Shown here: in pieces, positions 22,683 to 30,333 of the stretch | Position numbering within the stretch: the stretch's first letter is position 1 | Layout of the letters: each line of letters opens with the position of its first letter | Notes under the pieces: model-generated | Told to the model about the DNA's origin: nothing | What the model saw: the letters and a program-made list of their open reading frames with translations, nothing else | Databases searched by the model: none | NCBI GenBank assembly: GCA_050117315.1 | Contig: JASFMY010000081.1 | Location: 1 to 30,443 of the forward strand | Reading direction: 5' to 3' | Length of the DNA: 30,443 nt | Source of the DNA: JANQIV01 sp050117315 | Lineage (GTDB): Bacteria > Bacteroidota > Ignavibacteria > Ignavibacteriales > Melioribacteraceae | Position numbers and translations under genes: made by a program

Positions 22683-24083
22683 TTAAAACCTTTTATTTAT
22701 CCAGTTACTTATTTCATCCAGAACTATTGGAGAGATGGTTTCATTTATCCGGTTATATTCAACCGGGCTTCCTGTTTCAGCGGTTTGAAATAAGTGATTT
22801 AATTTAGGAAAACTTTTTACCAAAAAGTCATTATTACCCGCCTTCTTCAAACTTTTTTCAATGCCTTGTAAATTATCTTTATAATATACCTGTACGTCGA
22901 GTTCCCCGTTAATTGCCAATACGGGACATTTAACTTTTGACAGGACGTTTTGAACATCATAATTCATGTAGAAGCGAAGCCATGGTTTTTTGTATTCCGC
23001 AATTTCATTCTCAACAACATCATCATCCGTTGGCTCTCCATATATTTCAAATCTTTCGCTTATCATTTTTTTAAGTTGATCTCTGTTCTTATCTACATCT
23101 GCTTCTTTTACTAAATTCAATATTTCCCTCTGCTTTTTTAATGCCTTAGCAAGTATTTCTTTATCTTTCCCAAAAGCTAAACTTATTAACGAATCTTGTG
23201 TAACCAAAACTTCCGGCATGTTAACACCCGGACCGGCCATAAATACTGTATAAGCAATATCTTTATTTTTGGAAGCAACCATAGGGGCAATAATACCGCC
23301 TTCGCTGTGTCCAATTAATCCTATTTTTTTCGAATCAATATCTTCCCTGCTTTTTAGATAATCTACTGCTGCAATCACATCTGAAGCAAAATCGGTTGGG
23401 ACTGCTTCACCGAAATTTCCTTCCGACTCGCCCACTCCTCTATCGTCATATCTTAATACGGCAATTCCCTTCCGCGTTAAATGATCGGCGAGTACAGCGA
23501 AGGGTTTGTGCCCGAATATTTCTTCGTCCCTATTTTGAGGACCGGAGCCGGTAATTAGCACTGCTACAGCAGGTTTCTCTTTGTTTGCAGGAATTGTAAA
23601 TGTACCCGAAAGTTTTATGTCCGCATCCTTGTTGTAGATTTCAACCTCTTCTACTTTATAAGGAACCGGTTCTTCTGATTCTTGTGATTCTTTTTCTTCA
23701 CTTGTTTCAGCTACATCTTTTTCTAAGTTTAACGGAATATCCATACCGTTTTGAGAAAACGTTCCCTCCAGGGTATTTCCGTCATCCTTTATTAAAGCCT
23801 TATAAGTCATTCTCATATTCTTGTGCGATAAATAAAGTTCGCCGTTGCTAAATGTAACTTCATCTAACTTAATACCAAATGCGCCTTGATCCGGACTATC
23901 CATTGTTCCGTAAAAACTACCGTCTTCCGATTCTTTTATATGGAACACCGCTTTATACTTATTATTGTCTATTTCAAGTTCGCCGTTCCAAGTGCCAATT
24001 ATTTTGTTTTGTGAGAACACTTTTCCACATAATATTAAAACCGCAAATAATAAATAAATAAAAACATGCTTTGCACGAGTCAT
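22683..24083 (-). CDS. Secreted alpha/beta hydrolase (esterase/dienelactone-hydrolase-like)
   Basis: The 466-residue protein has a signal peptide (1-24). Residues about 27-122 form a beta domain (GTWNGELEI, then GTMDSPDQGAFGI). An acidic linker spans 124-140. The alpha/beta hydrolase fold has nucleophile S260 in IGHSEGG, D396 in NGELDVQV and H430 in KLNHLF; LITGSGPQNRDE forms the oxyanion region. This layout matches the EstD-like hydrolases commonly annotated in Bacteroidetes. It would cleave ester bonds in the periplasm or outside. It is first in an operon with a LytS-type kinase and LytTR regulator, which suggests, but does not prove, that the signal relates to its substrate or product. Confidence 0.88.
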   Translation of the reverse strand: MTRAKHVFIYLLFAVLILCGKVFSQNKIIGTWNGELEIDNNKYKAVFHIKESEDGSFYGTMDSPDQGAFGIKLDEVTFSNGELYLSHKNMRMTYKALIKDDGNTLEGTFSQNGMDIPLNLEKDVAETSEEKESQESEEPVPYKVEEVEIYNKDADIKLSGTFTIPANKEKPAVAVLITGSGPQNRDEEIFGHKPFAVLADHLTRKGIAVLRYDDRGVGESEGNFGEAVPTDFASDVIAAVDYLKSREDIDSKKIGLIGHSEGGIIAPMVASKNKDIAYTVFMAGPGVNMPEVLVTQDSLISLAFGKDKEILAKALKKQREILNLVKEADVDKNRDQLKKMISERFEIYGEPTDDDVVENEIAEYKKPWLRFYMNYDVQNVLSKVKCPVLAINGELDVQVYYKDNLQGIEKSLKKAGNNDFLVKSFPKLNHLFQTAETGSPVEYNRINETISPIVLDEISNWINKRF

Positions 24084-24621
24084 TTTACCTCCATTATTAA
24101 AATTTCTTGTTGTAATCTAAGATCAAAAACAAAAATTATTAATTGATTTAGGATGTACGGAGATATACTATGATCGAACGGTAAAATTTTCTGCTTAAAG
24201 TTCGCAAATATTAGATGATCAAATTTTATTTGCCGTATGGAAGAATACGGGGATATTCATTTTGTTCCATTTACAGACTTGTCTGTCTTTGGCAGATAAA
24301 ATTTCTGTTGCCCCACAATAAACGGGATAAATGCGAAACCATTCCCCTTATTCTATGGAGATTTAATTCGGGTTCTATTTTATTCATAAAGCAATTCCTT
24401 CTCTAGGAACTTGTTTCAGGATATGTCCGGTAATTTCCTTTTTTGAATTTATTTTTTCCTCACTTTGGATTAGAATACCAGCCGGAATTTTGAATCGAGT
24501 CAACCTCTTTTCTCATCATTGTGTTAGCTGCTGCACTTTATTCTTATCAATTATCTTATAATATCACATTAATTATCAATCAAAATTTTGGCTACAGTTT
24601 TTTATTATAAAGAATTGATTG
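24084..24621. other. Non-coding stretch with repeat C2 and a cassette boundary
   Basis: It holds the hydrolase operon promoter region and repeat C copy 2 (24291-24381). At 24523-24531 it has GTTAGCTGC, which opens the GNAT unit and pairs with GCCGCTAAC at 25182. No left partner for an attC-like site could be assigned here. Confidence 0.5.
24291..24381. repeat. Repeat C, copy 2
   Basis: It matches 12477-12571 (GTTGCCCCACAATAAA, GGGATAAATGCGAAACCAT, TTATTCTATGG). Both copies lie just outside cassette-like units, and both can form the CCCC...GGGG hairpin. Confidence 0.7.
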
Positions 24622-25158
24622 TCATTTATCGCTCTTTAATTTACTATAAACTTCCAAATCTGTGAATACATTTCCTGTTAACAATTCTCCGTCTCTCTCA
24701 ATCCCCTCGAATTTAAATCCTAGTTTTTGGGGAATGTTTATACTCGGTTTGTTTTCAACGGCACATTTTATTTGAATCCTGTTTATACCCTGTTTGTTGA
24801 AAGCAAAATCACAAAGTTTATCAACTGATTTTGTTATGATTCCTTGTTTTTGATATTTCTCAGAAAGCCAATATCCGATTTCTGTCTTTTTGTTCAATTT
24901 GTCAGTGTCTTTAAAGCCAATAAGTCCAACGAATTTATTCTGTTTTCTAATTGCAAAAACATATTCAAATCTGTCTTCAGGTGCATTAACTACTGACTCT
25001 ACAAATTTTTCCGTATCAGATATTTCTTTTGTAAATTCTACAAATGGAAGCCATTTCCCAAAGTATTCTCTTTGACTATCAATCGTTCTAAAAATATCAA
25101 TCGAATCCGATTGCTCTAATTGTTTTAATTCTATTTCTGTATCAATCTTTATTATCAT
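24622..25158 (-). CDS. GNAT acetyltransferase, RimJ/RimL-like
   Basis: From the ATG at 25158 it has 178 residues with the N-terminal strand pattern of RimL-type enzymes (IELKQLEQSDSIDIFRTID, in part, then YFGKWLPFVEF). The acetyl-CoA-binding segment EIGYWLSEKYQKQGIITKSV has Q/R-x-x-G-like KQGI, and NKPSINIPQKLGFKFEG is the typical C-terminal motif. It transfers acetyl groups from acetyl-CoA to an N-terminal or small-molecule amine; the substrate is unknown. A GTG nine bases upstream is an alternative start. It is the single gene of a unit bounded by GTTAGCTGC (24523) and GCCGCTAAC (25182). GNAT genes are frequent integron cargo. Confidence 0.85.
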   Translation of the reverse strand: MIIKIDTEIELKQLEQSDSIDIFRTIDSQREYFGKWLPFVEFTKEISDTEKFVESVVNAPEDRFEYVFAIRKQNKFVGLIGFKDTDKLNKKTEIGYWLSEKYQKQGIITKSVDKLCDFAFNKQGINRIQIKCAVENKPSINIPQKLGFKFEGIERDGELLTGNVFTDLEVYSKLKSDK

Positions 25159-25181
25159 ACTGTTCACTTCAATGTGTTGCC

Positions 25182-25353
25182 GCCGCTAACGGTAAATTGT
25201 ATGAATAGTGGCTAGATTGCGTGCCACTTACCTGTCAAACCGTGATGAAGTTTGAGCAGGCTGCGTTCGTATCCGCCAAGTATAAAAGTTGATGCGTGGC
25301 AGGATGCTCGAATAACCACTTTATTCCAAATGTTTTATGTCAGCATGTTATGG
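25182..25353. other. attC-like cassette junction
   Basis: It begins GCCGCTAAC and ends GTTATGG. The left half (AAATTGTATGAATAGTGGC, then TTACCTGTCAAACCG and GTTTGAG) is homologous to 28152-28230, and it forms an imperfect hairpin with CCACTTTATTCCAAATG on the right. It is non-coding. Confidence 0.65.
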
Positions 25354-25450
25354 CAAGTTCATTTTTCTCCATTTATCTTTTTTAATCTTCTTGTCTGTTA
25401 TCCACCAACCGTAACCGTAATTTTGCCAACCTTTTGCATGAGGAGTATAC

Positions 25451-25651
25451 TAGAGTTTCTGCAAAATTAGATATCTAAACGTTTTGTCATTTCGATCCCG
25501 ATGTTTTTTATCGGGAGAGAAATCTTTGAAACTAATTGTATAGTCCTGAAATACTCTAATTGAAAGATTTCCCGCCAAAAAGATACGCCAAAGGCGCACA
25601 GGCTCACCTAAAAAACGGGTTCGACAATTTTTTTATTTTGCAGAAACTCTA
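25451..25651 (+). mobile_element. Family B inverted-repeat element, copy B4
   Basis: It has perfect 17-bp ends, TAGAGTTTCTGCAAAAT and ATTTTGCAGAAACTCTA. It is the longest copy (201 bp), with both the ATCGGGAGAGAAATC palindrome variant and the GGCGCACAGG insert. It lies between the GNAT junction and the YdeI-like gene. Confidence 0.85.
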
Positions 25652-25696
25652 TTATATAAAAGTCCACAATTGATATGTATTCCATTGACTATCTCC

Positions 25697-26257
25697 TTAC
25701 ATTGGTTTTTTATTTTCATTTAAACGTTCAATAATTCTATTAAGTCTTTTTATTTTGGTTTCTTCCTTCTTAGCATCTAAGTACAGAGCTGTGTATGTCT
25801 TTTTAACTGATGGAGACATTTTCAGAAAATTAGTTAGTGCAGGTTCAAAACCTCCTAATAATTTAATAAAATCCTTAACTTGTTCATCTGAAATTGGCTC
25901 TCCTTTTTTTGCATCCCACGTCTTATCTTTTTTGGCTTGTTCAATAGCAATCAATCCGTATTCTGTCATATTACCATTTGCTATCAAATTTTTAGTTAAC
26001 TCTTTATTCTTTTCAGACCATCTACTACCTTTTCTTCTTGGAGTAAATTTCTTTTGATATTTTTCTTCATTAATACTTTTTATTTGTCCGTCAATCCAAC
26101 CAAAACACAATGCTTCTTCAAGTGCTTCATTTGGTTTTAATAACTTTATCTTTCCTGTTTTGTCAAAGGTTATCCAAATACCTTTACTTTCATTATGATT
26201 TTTTAATAACCAATTTCTAAATTGATTTCTATCAACAAATTCCATTTTTTCTTCCAT
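25697..26257 (-). CDS. YdeI/OmpD-associated (OmdA-like) family protein
   Basis: The 186-residue protein has the family pattern FRNWLLKNHNESKGIWITF, then EALEEALCFGWIDGQIKSI, FTPRRKGSRWSEKN and a C-terminal KTYTALYLDAKKEETKIKRL. This family is often labelled bacteriocin-protection or OmdA-domain protein. The biochemical role is not established. There is no signal peptide or membrane segment. The start has a GAGG ribosome site at good spacing; M5 is an alternative. It stands alone between attC-like sites, with repeat B4 downstream. A 200-bp non-coding leader lies upstream to 26436. Confidence 0.85.
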   Translation of the reverse strand: MEEKMEFVDRNQFRNWLLKNHNESKGIWITFDKTGKIKLLKPNEALEEALCFGWIDGQIKSINEEKYQKKFTPRRKGSRWSEKNKELTKNLIANGNMTEYGLIAIEQAKKDKTWDAKKGEPISDEQVKDFIKLLGGFEPALTNFLKMSPSVKKTYTALYLDAKKEETKIKRLNRIIERLNENKKPM

Positions 26258-26435
26258 AAAATTGCCTCGCTTTTAGTTTACTATTCAATTAATTGTATGA
26301 TAATCATACATAAGTATAAAAACTATTCTAACCAGCAGGGTATGTCACACATATCGTTGATGTATATGAAACGTTTGGCATTTCAAAGTAGTTTCTTATC
26401 AAACCGTTACAATTTCTATTAAGTGCACTGACCTT

Positions 26436-26478
26436 AAAACAACATTATCCGCCAAATGGTTTATATACGGTGTTGTGC
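26436..26478. other. Short attC-like cassette junction
   Basis: AAAACAAC at the left and GTTGTGC at the right enclose ATTATCCGCC...TATATACGGT. CCG and CGG give a second paired arm. On the gene strand it reads CAACACCG...AAAC...GGCGG, the same pattern as the site beside the Cys-rich protein. The right box pairs with GCACAAC at 27327, the far end of the Fic unit. Confidence 0.6.
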
Positions 26479-26487
26479 TTTCGTGCT

Positions 26488-27249
26488 TTATTTCAGACAA
26501 TTTGGAAGCATTTCTAAGAATCCGACACATTTATTATAGTTTAATTCGTAAAAATTCACTCCTAAATTTATGGCCTCATAATATCTGGCTTTGTTCATTT
26601 TATAATATTCTTCCGATGATATTTTCCAGAAATTACGTCCTAATTTCTCTGTAATAAACCATTTCTCCATCAAACGAGCAGCACGTCCGTTTCCATCTCT
26701 AAATGGATGTATATGTACAAATCTTAAATGAATCAAAGAAGCAAAATAAAAGACTTCAGCCTCAGTTAGCTTTGATAAAATTAATTCTTCAAGGTCTTGA
26801 AAAAGCGTTTTCATCTCTTTCTCTACAAATTCAGGTTCAACAGCCATATACGCAAGTCCAGATTTTCCAAATACTCCAACTTGTTCAATCCGATACTTTC
26901 CTCTTTTGCTCTTTATCAATAATGTTTCTGAGAATATTTTATGGCAATTCAACAAATTTTTCTCATTTAATCTATTATTTTGTGCAAATTCATACGCTTC
27001 AATTAAATTCTCAATTTCTTCTATCTCCTTCCCTACTTTGAATTTATCTTTGTTTAATTCATAGTTCATGTAAGAATTTAAATCAATACTATTACCTTCT
27101 ATATTAGATGAATAAACCGCAGAAGATTTTGTCAAATAATCAAATCCTCCTCGATTCTCAGAGAAATCATAATTTTCGATTAATGCGGGAATTTCATGTC
27201 CGATTGATTTCAAAAATGTGTCTAAATATTTTCGTTCTGTTATTCTCAT
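26488..27249 (-). CDS. Fic-domain protein (AMPylase-type, with N-terminal inhibitory helix)
   Basis: The 253-residue protein has the Fic active-site motif H181-PFRDGNGR-189, which transfers AMP or a related group from a nucleotide to a target hydroxyl. Residues 47-52 (S-S-N-I-E51-G52) match the [S/T]xxxE[G/N] inhibitory helix, here N-terminal to the Fic core, so this is a class II self-inhibited Fic protein. No separate antitoxin is needed or seen. The unit is bounded by GTTGTGCTTTCGTGC at 26472 and GCATGAAGCACAAC at 27320, complementary ends. Solitary Fic proteins can act as stress regulators or toxins; the target is unknown. Confidence 0.9.
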   Translation of the reverse strand: MRITERKYLDTFLKSIGHEIPALIENYDFSENRGGFDYLTKSSAVYSSNIEGNSIDLNSYMNYELNKDKFKVGKEIEEIENLIEAYEFAQNNRLNEKNLLNCHKIFSETLLIKSKRGKYRIEQVGVFGKSGLAYMAVEPEFVEKEMKTLFQDLEELILSKLTEAEVFYFASLIHLRFVHIHPFRDGNGRAARLMEKWFITEKLGRNFWKISSEEYYKMNKARYYEAINLGVNFYELNYNKCVGFLEMLPNCLK

Positions 27250-27326
27250 TTAATCCAATTATTTATACACAAATATACTCAATTTATGTGTCAAACCCTT
27301 TCGGTAATGCAGTTTCTGAGCATGAA

Positions 27327-27520
27327 GCACAACGTTACCTGCCCAATTTTTTTGTATATACACAAGCCAAATTGGTTTTGGGATTTTGCCATAAAATCCT
27401 CTCTTTTTAAGAGAGGATTTAGGTGAGTTCTAAATAAAAACTAAATCCCAAAACCAATTTGCAACAAGTATACTATCAGACAGCCAGAAATCCCCGCCTT
27501 GTTTTTACGCGGTGTTGGGC
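27327..27520. other. attC-like cassette junction interrupted by element A5
   Basis: It begins GCACAAC and ends GTTGGGC, a perfect GTTRRRY box. Element A5 occupies 27359-27468; without it the site is about 80 bp. The right box pairs with GCCCAAC at 28152. On the gene strand the first part reads GCCCAACACCGCG, then GGCGGGG, like the short site at 26436. Confidence 0.7.
27359..27468 (+). mobile_element. Family A inverted-repeat element, copy A5 (core inverted)
   Basis: The outer ends TACACAAGCC (left) and GCAACAAG (right) are in the same orientation as A2. Between the GGGATTT / AAATCCC arms, however, the core reads TGCCATAAAATCC...GGTGAGTTCTAAATAAAAACT, the reverse complement of A2's core. Flanking TATA on both sides suggests a target duplication. 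Confidence 0.85.
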
Positions 27521-27535
27521 GTTCGTGTGTTTTTA

Positions 27536-28105
27536 TTAACTATTGAAATCTATTTTATATATACATCTTTCATCTCCTCGTTGAATTGACGATATTACTG
27601 CTGCCGAGACAGGTTGACTTGCAACCAGAGAAAACATTCTTTCTGCAAATCCTTCTGAGCAATAACATATCGCAGATTGATTTACTTTATTTTTTTTATT
27701 TATCATTGGACATACACAATAATTTTTATTTTCATTGGCAATTAATGTTTTTGTCTTTTTATTGTAATCAATTTTCCAACCCCATTTTTTTTCTAAAAAT
27801 TCAATAAATTTTTCTAAATCGCCAATATATGGGGTTAATAAATCATTCATTCTTAAATTTTCATAATGAACAATTGAACAGTCCTTTAATACATTTTTGA
27901 TGACTTCATCATCAAGTTCCCTATCCATATTCGATAGCACATTAGATATCCAAGTTTGAATCAATATTTGATTACTATCATGAGGCTCTTCAGTTTTGTC
28001 AGAATTTTGATTATTAGTGGACATTGCAATTGAACTAAATCCACACATACAAACACCAGTGGTACATGCCTTTTTTAAAAATTCTTTTCTATTAATTGTT
28101 TTCAT
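27536..28105 (-). CDS. Exported cysteine-rich protein with Tat-like signal
   Basis: The 189-residue protein starts MKTINRKEFLKKACTTGVCM, close to the Tat pattern (R-K-x-F-L-K) but with N-R instead of R-R before it. A hydrophobic, small-residue segment follows. The C-terminal half carries a conserved-looking cysteine set, YCVCP near 129-133 and AICYCSEGFAERMF near 145-158, then RCIYKIDF at the end. This resembles small-molecule or metal-binding domains of the V4R/L-2-amino-thiazoline-hydrolase-like group, but the match is not firm. The bounds are GTTGGGCGTTCGTGT at 27514 and ACATGACGCCCAAC at 28145, complementary. Confidence 0.65.
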   Translation of the reverse strand: MKTINRKEFLKKACTTGVCMCGFSSIAMSTNNQNSDKTEEPHDSNQILIQTWISNVLSNMDRELDDEVIKNVLKDCSIVHYENLRMNDLLTPYIGDLEKFIEFLEKKWGWKIDYNKKTKTLIANENKNYCVCPMINKKNKVNQSAICYCSEGFAERMFSLVASQPVSAAVISSIQRGDERCIYKIDFNS

Positions 28106-28151
28106 ATTTTTTAATTTAAAAATATTCTAATAGGATGCGTTCTAACATGAC

Positions 28152-28283
28152 GCCCAACGGGAAACTGTATGAGTAGTGGCAGATTGCGTTGCTCTTTCCT
28201 GTCAAACCGCTACGCAGTTTGAGTGGGCTACAAGTTTTGATATTTACCACGTTCCCTGCCATTACTTATACAAAATGTTGTGC
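28152..28283. other. attC-like cassette junction, best-formed
   Basis: It begins GCCCAAC (matches RYYYAAC) and ends GTTGTGC. Inner arms ACTGTATGAGTAGTGGCAG and CTGCCATTACTTATACA pair almost fully, about 75 bp apart. The inner sequence is homologous to 25182-25353. Replacing the last bases by those of the opening box of the adjacent Cys-rich unit gives GCCCAAC/GTTGGGC, a perfect match, as expected for an excised cassette. Confidence 0.75.
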
Positions 28284-28299
28284 TTTCGTGCTTTATTCA

Positions 28300-28515
28300 T
28301 TATACTTTAATTAGCCATTGGGTCCCTGTTAACTGTCTAAAATTCACCATGGACAAAAAACTATAAAGTAATTCAAACCTTTCATACTTTAAAATAGTTT
28401 CATTAAGCATGTTAAAAGGTTCTGCATATTGTTTGTTTTCATTGATGAGCGATGCCACAGAACTACTAAAGTTTTTTATAAATAATCTGTTATTTTCATT
28501 ATCATTTTTCTTCAA
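28300..28515 (-). CDS. Small hypothetical cassette protein
   Basis: The 71-residue frame begins at a TTG without a clear ribosome site and encodes a mostly helical protein (VASLINENKQYAEPFNMLNE, then LLYSFLSMVNF). It is the only frame of note in a 330-bp unit bounded by GTTGTGCTTTCGTGC (28277) and GCATGAAGCACAAC (28593), which is the main support for reality. The frame continues open upstream to a TAG without an ATG. The family is unknown. Confidence 0.4.
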   Translation of the reverse strand: MKKNDNENNRLFIKNFSSSVASLINENKQYAEPFNMLNETILKYERFELLYSFLSMVNFRQLTGTQWLIKV

Positions 28516-28599
28516 ATTTCGAACGCATATTATACTAATTTCAGATTTATACTTTATCTATCATATGCTTTTTGTTAATCACAATCTCTTTTGCATGAA

Positions 28600-28614
28600 G
28601 CACAACGTTAGTGT
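28600..28614. other. Collapsed cassette junction
   Basis: GCACAAC is followed at one base distance by GTTAGTG, so the end box of one unit and the opening box of the next abut with no hairpin between. This may be an attC deletion product. The 28615-28760 stretch after it has only repeat D copy 3 (28672-28751). Confidence 0.4.
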
Positions 28615-28671
28615 ATAATCAATAGCTTTTTTTGAAATATGAGTATAAATTTCAGCCGTTTTTGAGCTATT

Positions 28672-28751
28672 TTACTGCCGTCACTGACCCCACTCAGGGA
28701 AGACGGGACTGCCTGCCTATATTTTAGCGTGGGACTGTGGCTGCTGTGGAA
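28672..28751. repeat. Repeat D, copy 3 (short)
   Basis: It starts TTACTGCCGTCACTGACCCC and ends GTGGCTGCTGTGGAA, a shortened relative of the copies at 12623 and 14211. Confidence 0.5.
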
Positions 28752-28760
28752 TAATATTTT

Positions 28761-28812
28761 TACTCTGCCTTACTAACTTATTGGAATTATGACTATTATC
28801 TTTTATATCTTC
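28761..28812 (-). repeat. 52-bp shared 3' tail, copy 2 (at the end of the PEBP gene)
   Basis: It is identical to 10307-10358 except for one base. Here it supplies the last codons of the PEBP gene (GRYKR and stop) and the DNA beyond. Confidence 0.8.
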
Positions 28813-29347
28813 CCATCAATTGTCCTTCCGACAATATTTTACCTTCCATTGCTTTCAATAATTCAGACTTGGTACAGCCCGGTTCAATATTAAGTTCTTC
28901 AGCTAATGCATAGATTTTGAAATAATATCGATGTGTTCCTCCCGGAGGGCAAGGTCCGCCGTAGCCTATTTTCCTCATATCATTTCTACCTTGTTTCGCT
29001 CCGTTTGGTAATATCTCTACAGGGGGTATATCCTCAGGAAGTTTGTTAGTGTCGGCAGGTAGGTTGTATAAAACCCAATGTACCCAGGTTCCCATTGGTG
29101 CATCCGGATCATCGCAAATAATAGCAAATACCTTTGTTCCCTCAGGTTCGTTAGACCATTGTAAAGGGGGCGAAATATCAATATCATCACAAGTATATTT
29201 CCTAGGTATCATTGCTCCCTCGTCAAAGGCTGTGCTTGTTATTTTCATTTGTTCATCTCCTAATCTGTATGAATTATTGTTAATTTGAAAAGAGCAAAGA
29301 AAAACGGATAAAATAAATAAACAGTAAATATTTTTTGCATTTTTCAT
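28796..29347 (-). CDS. PEBP / YbhB-YbcL family protein, exported
   Basis: From the ATG at 29347, chosen for the GGGAGGG ribosome site upstream, the protein has 183 residues with a signal peptide (MKNAKNIYCLFILSVFLCSF). The mature part is a full phosphatidylethanolamine-binding-protein-like domain: IPRKYTCDDIDISPPLQW, DDPDAPMGTWVHWVLYNLP (ligand-site D-P-D-x-P and H), GYGGPCPPGGTHRYYFKIYA and a C-terminal helix. These proteins bind anionic ligands; the bacterial role is unclear. It sits where the 3' half of the nucleotidyltransferase-HEPN gene would be, between a half copy of element A and the 52-bp tail shared with that gene. Confidence 0.88.
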   Translation of the reverse strand: MKNAKNIYCLFILSVFLCSFQINNNSYRLGDEQMKITSTAFDEGAMIPRKYTCDDIDISPPLQWSNEPEGTKVFAIICDDPDAPMGTWVHWVLYNLPADTNKLPEDIPPVEILPNGAKQGRNDMRKIGYGGPCPPGGTHRYYFKIYALAEELNIEPGCTKSELLKAMEGKILSEGQLMGRYKR

Positions 29348-29390
29348 TCTATGAAACCCTCCCAATTAGAGGATAAAAGAGGCGACGCAA

Positions 29391-30113
29391 TTAACCCGAC
29401 GCCCCGCATTGACCCACCGAAGCATGTTGTTTGCGTAGGTAGGCCTCATTTATTAATAAAAACAAAATCCCAAAACCAATTTGGCGTGTGTATATATCGT
29501 GTGTTTTTGGTTTGTAATCGGTTAACACTAATAACAAAGCTGAATAAAATCTTTCTGTGGATTGATGTAATTGGAAAGCAGCAATTTTATAATCTTTGCG
29601 ATTAAAGCCATTTTGGAAATCAATAAAGAATGATTTTGCACTTTTGAACCAATGATTAAAATATTTTGTGGCCTTTTCCCGGTATTCTTCCGGGCTTAAC
29701 ACACGTGCTTCTTTTAATTCATACCGTTTTGAATCGTAAAGTAATATCCCTTCTTTCTTTATGTCGGTAAAGAAATAATGTCCCGTAGATAAACGGTTAT
29801 TAAAGAATCCTATACTATGGCTGATAAGTGTTAAGGGGGTTTTCACTTCCGGGGATTCTATAATTTTATCTTCCAGCTTATCCCATTTGCTGTGTTTTTT
29901 TGAAATCTTGCTATCCGCTACTGCCAATATATCATAGTCACTTTGGTATTGGTAGTTTTCACCGTCGGGAGTAAGTTCTTCAACCCAATCACCTCGTGCG
30001 TAACTACCAAAAAGTATTATCATCTCAACATCAAACTTTTCACGGATCATTTGCACGATAACTTGCAGTTCGTCCCGTTTGTTTAGCGGTAAATGTTCAA
30101 GACTGGTTTTCAT
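29391..30113 (-). CDS. Nucleotidyltransferase-HEPN protein, copy 3, truncated in element A
   Basis: From MKTSLEHLPL at 30113 it is over 95% identical to copy 1 through KPKTHDI, with the same nucleotidyltransferase motifs (GSYARGDW, SDYDILAV) and the start of the HEPN bundle. It reads into the same repeat at the same codon (YTRQIGFGILFL) and then into unrelated sequence to a stop at 29391. Lacking the HEPN C-terminal helices, it is probably non-functional as RNase; the nucleotidyltransferase half could still fold. Its upstream 90 bp match copies 1 and 2. Confidence 0.8.
   Translation of the reverse strand: MKTSLEHLPLNKRDELQVIVQMIREKFDVEMIILFGSYARGDWVEELTPDGENYQYQSDYDILAVADSKISKKHSKWDKLEDKIIESPEVKTPLTLISHSIGFFNNRLSTGHYFFTDIKKEGILLYDSKRYELKEARVLSPEEYREKATKYFNHWFKSAKSFFIDFQNGFNRKDYKIAAFQLHQSTERFYSALLLVLTDYKPKTHDIYTRQIGFGILFLLINEAYLRKQHASVGQCGASG
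29457..29492 (-). mobile_element. Half copy of family A element (A6)
   Basis: Only AAAACAAAATCCCAAAACC through GGCGTGTGTA remains, identical to the right part of A4. The left half is replaced by unrelated DNA leading to the PEBP gene. Confidence 0.8.
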
Positions 30114-30195
30114 TGGTTAAAAAACAATTTTAAATTATAAGTAAGCGTAATATAACCAAATGATATTTTGAGTGCACATATTCTTAAAAATGTTT

Positions 30196-30315
30196 GGCTG
30201 ACGGTGTTGTTGATAAGACGCAGCCCATTTTACTTCCTTTTCTCAAAACCCAGCAATTGTGCCCCGCCGTAGTTTTAACGAAGGTGGGACTTTTTACCTT
30301 TGATATGTGTTAGGC
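30196..30315. other. attC-like cassette junction
   Basis: It begins GGCTGAC and ends GTTAGGC (matches GTTRRRY), 120 bp. The right end GGTGGGACTTTTTACCTTT...GTGTTAG is shared with 14548-14668, so both nucleotidyltransferase-HEPN copies carry the same junction type. Confidence 0.6.
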
Positions 30316-30333
30316 TACTTTTCTTAATTGAAT

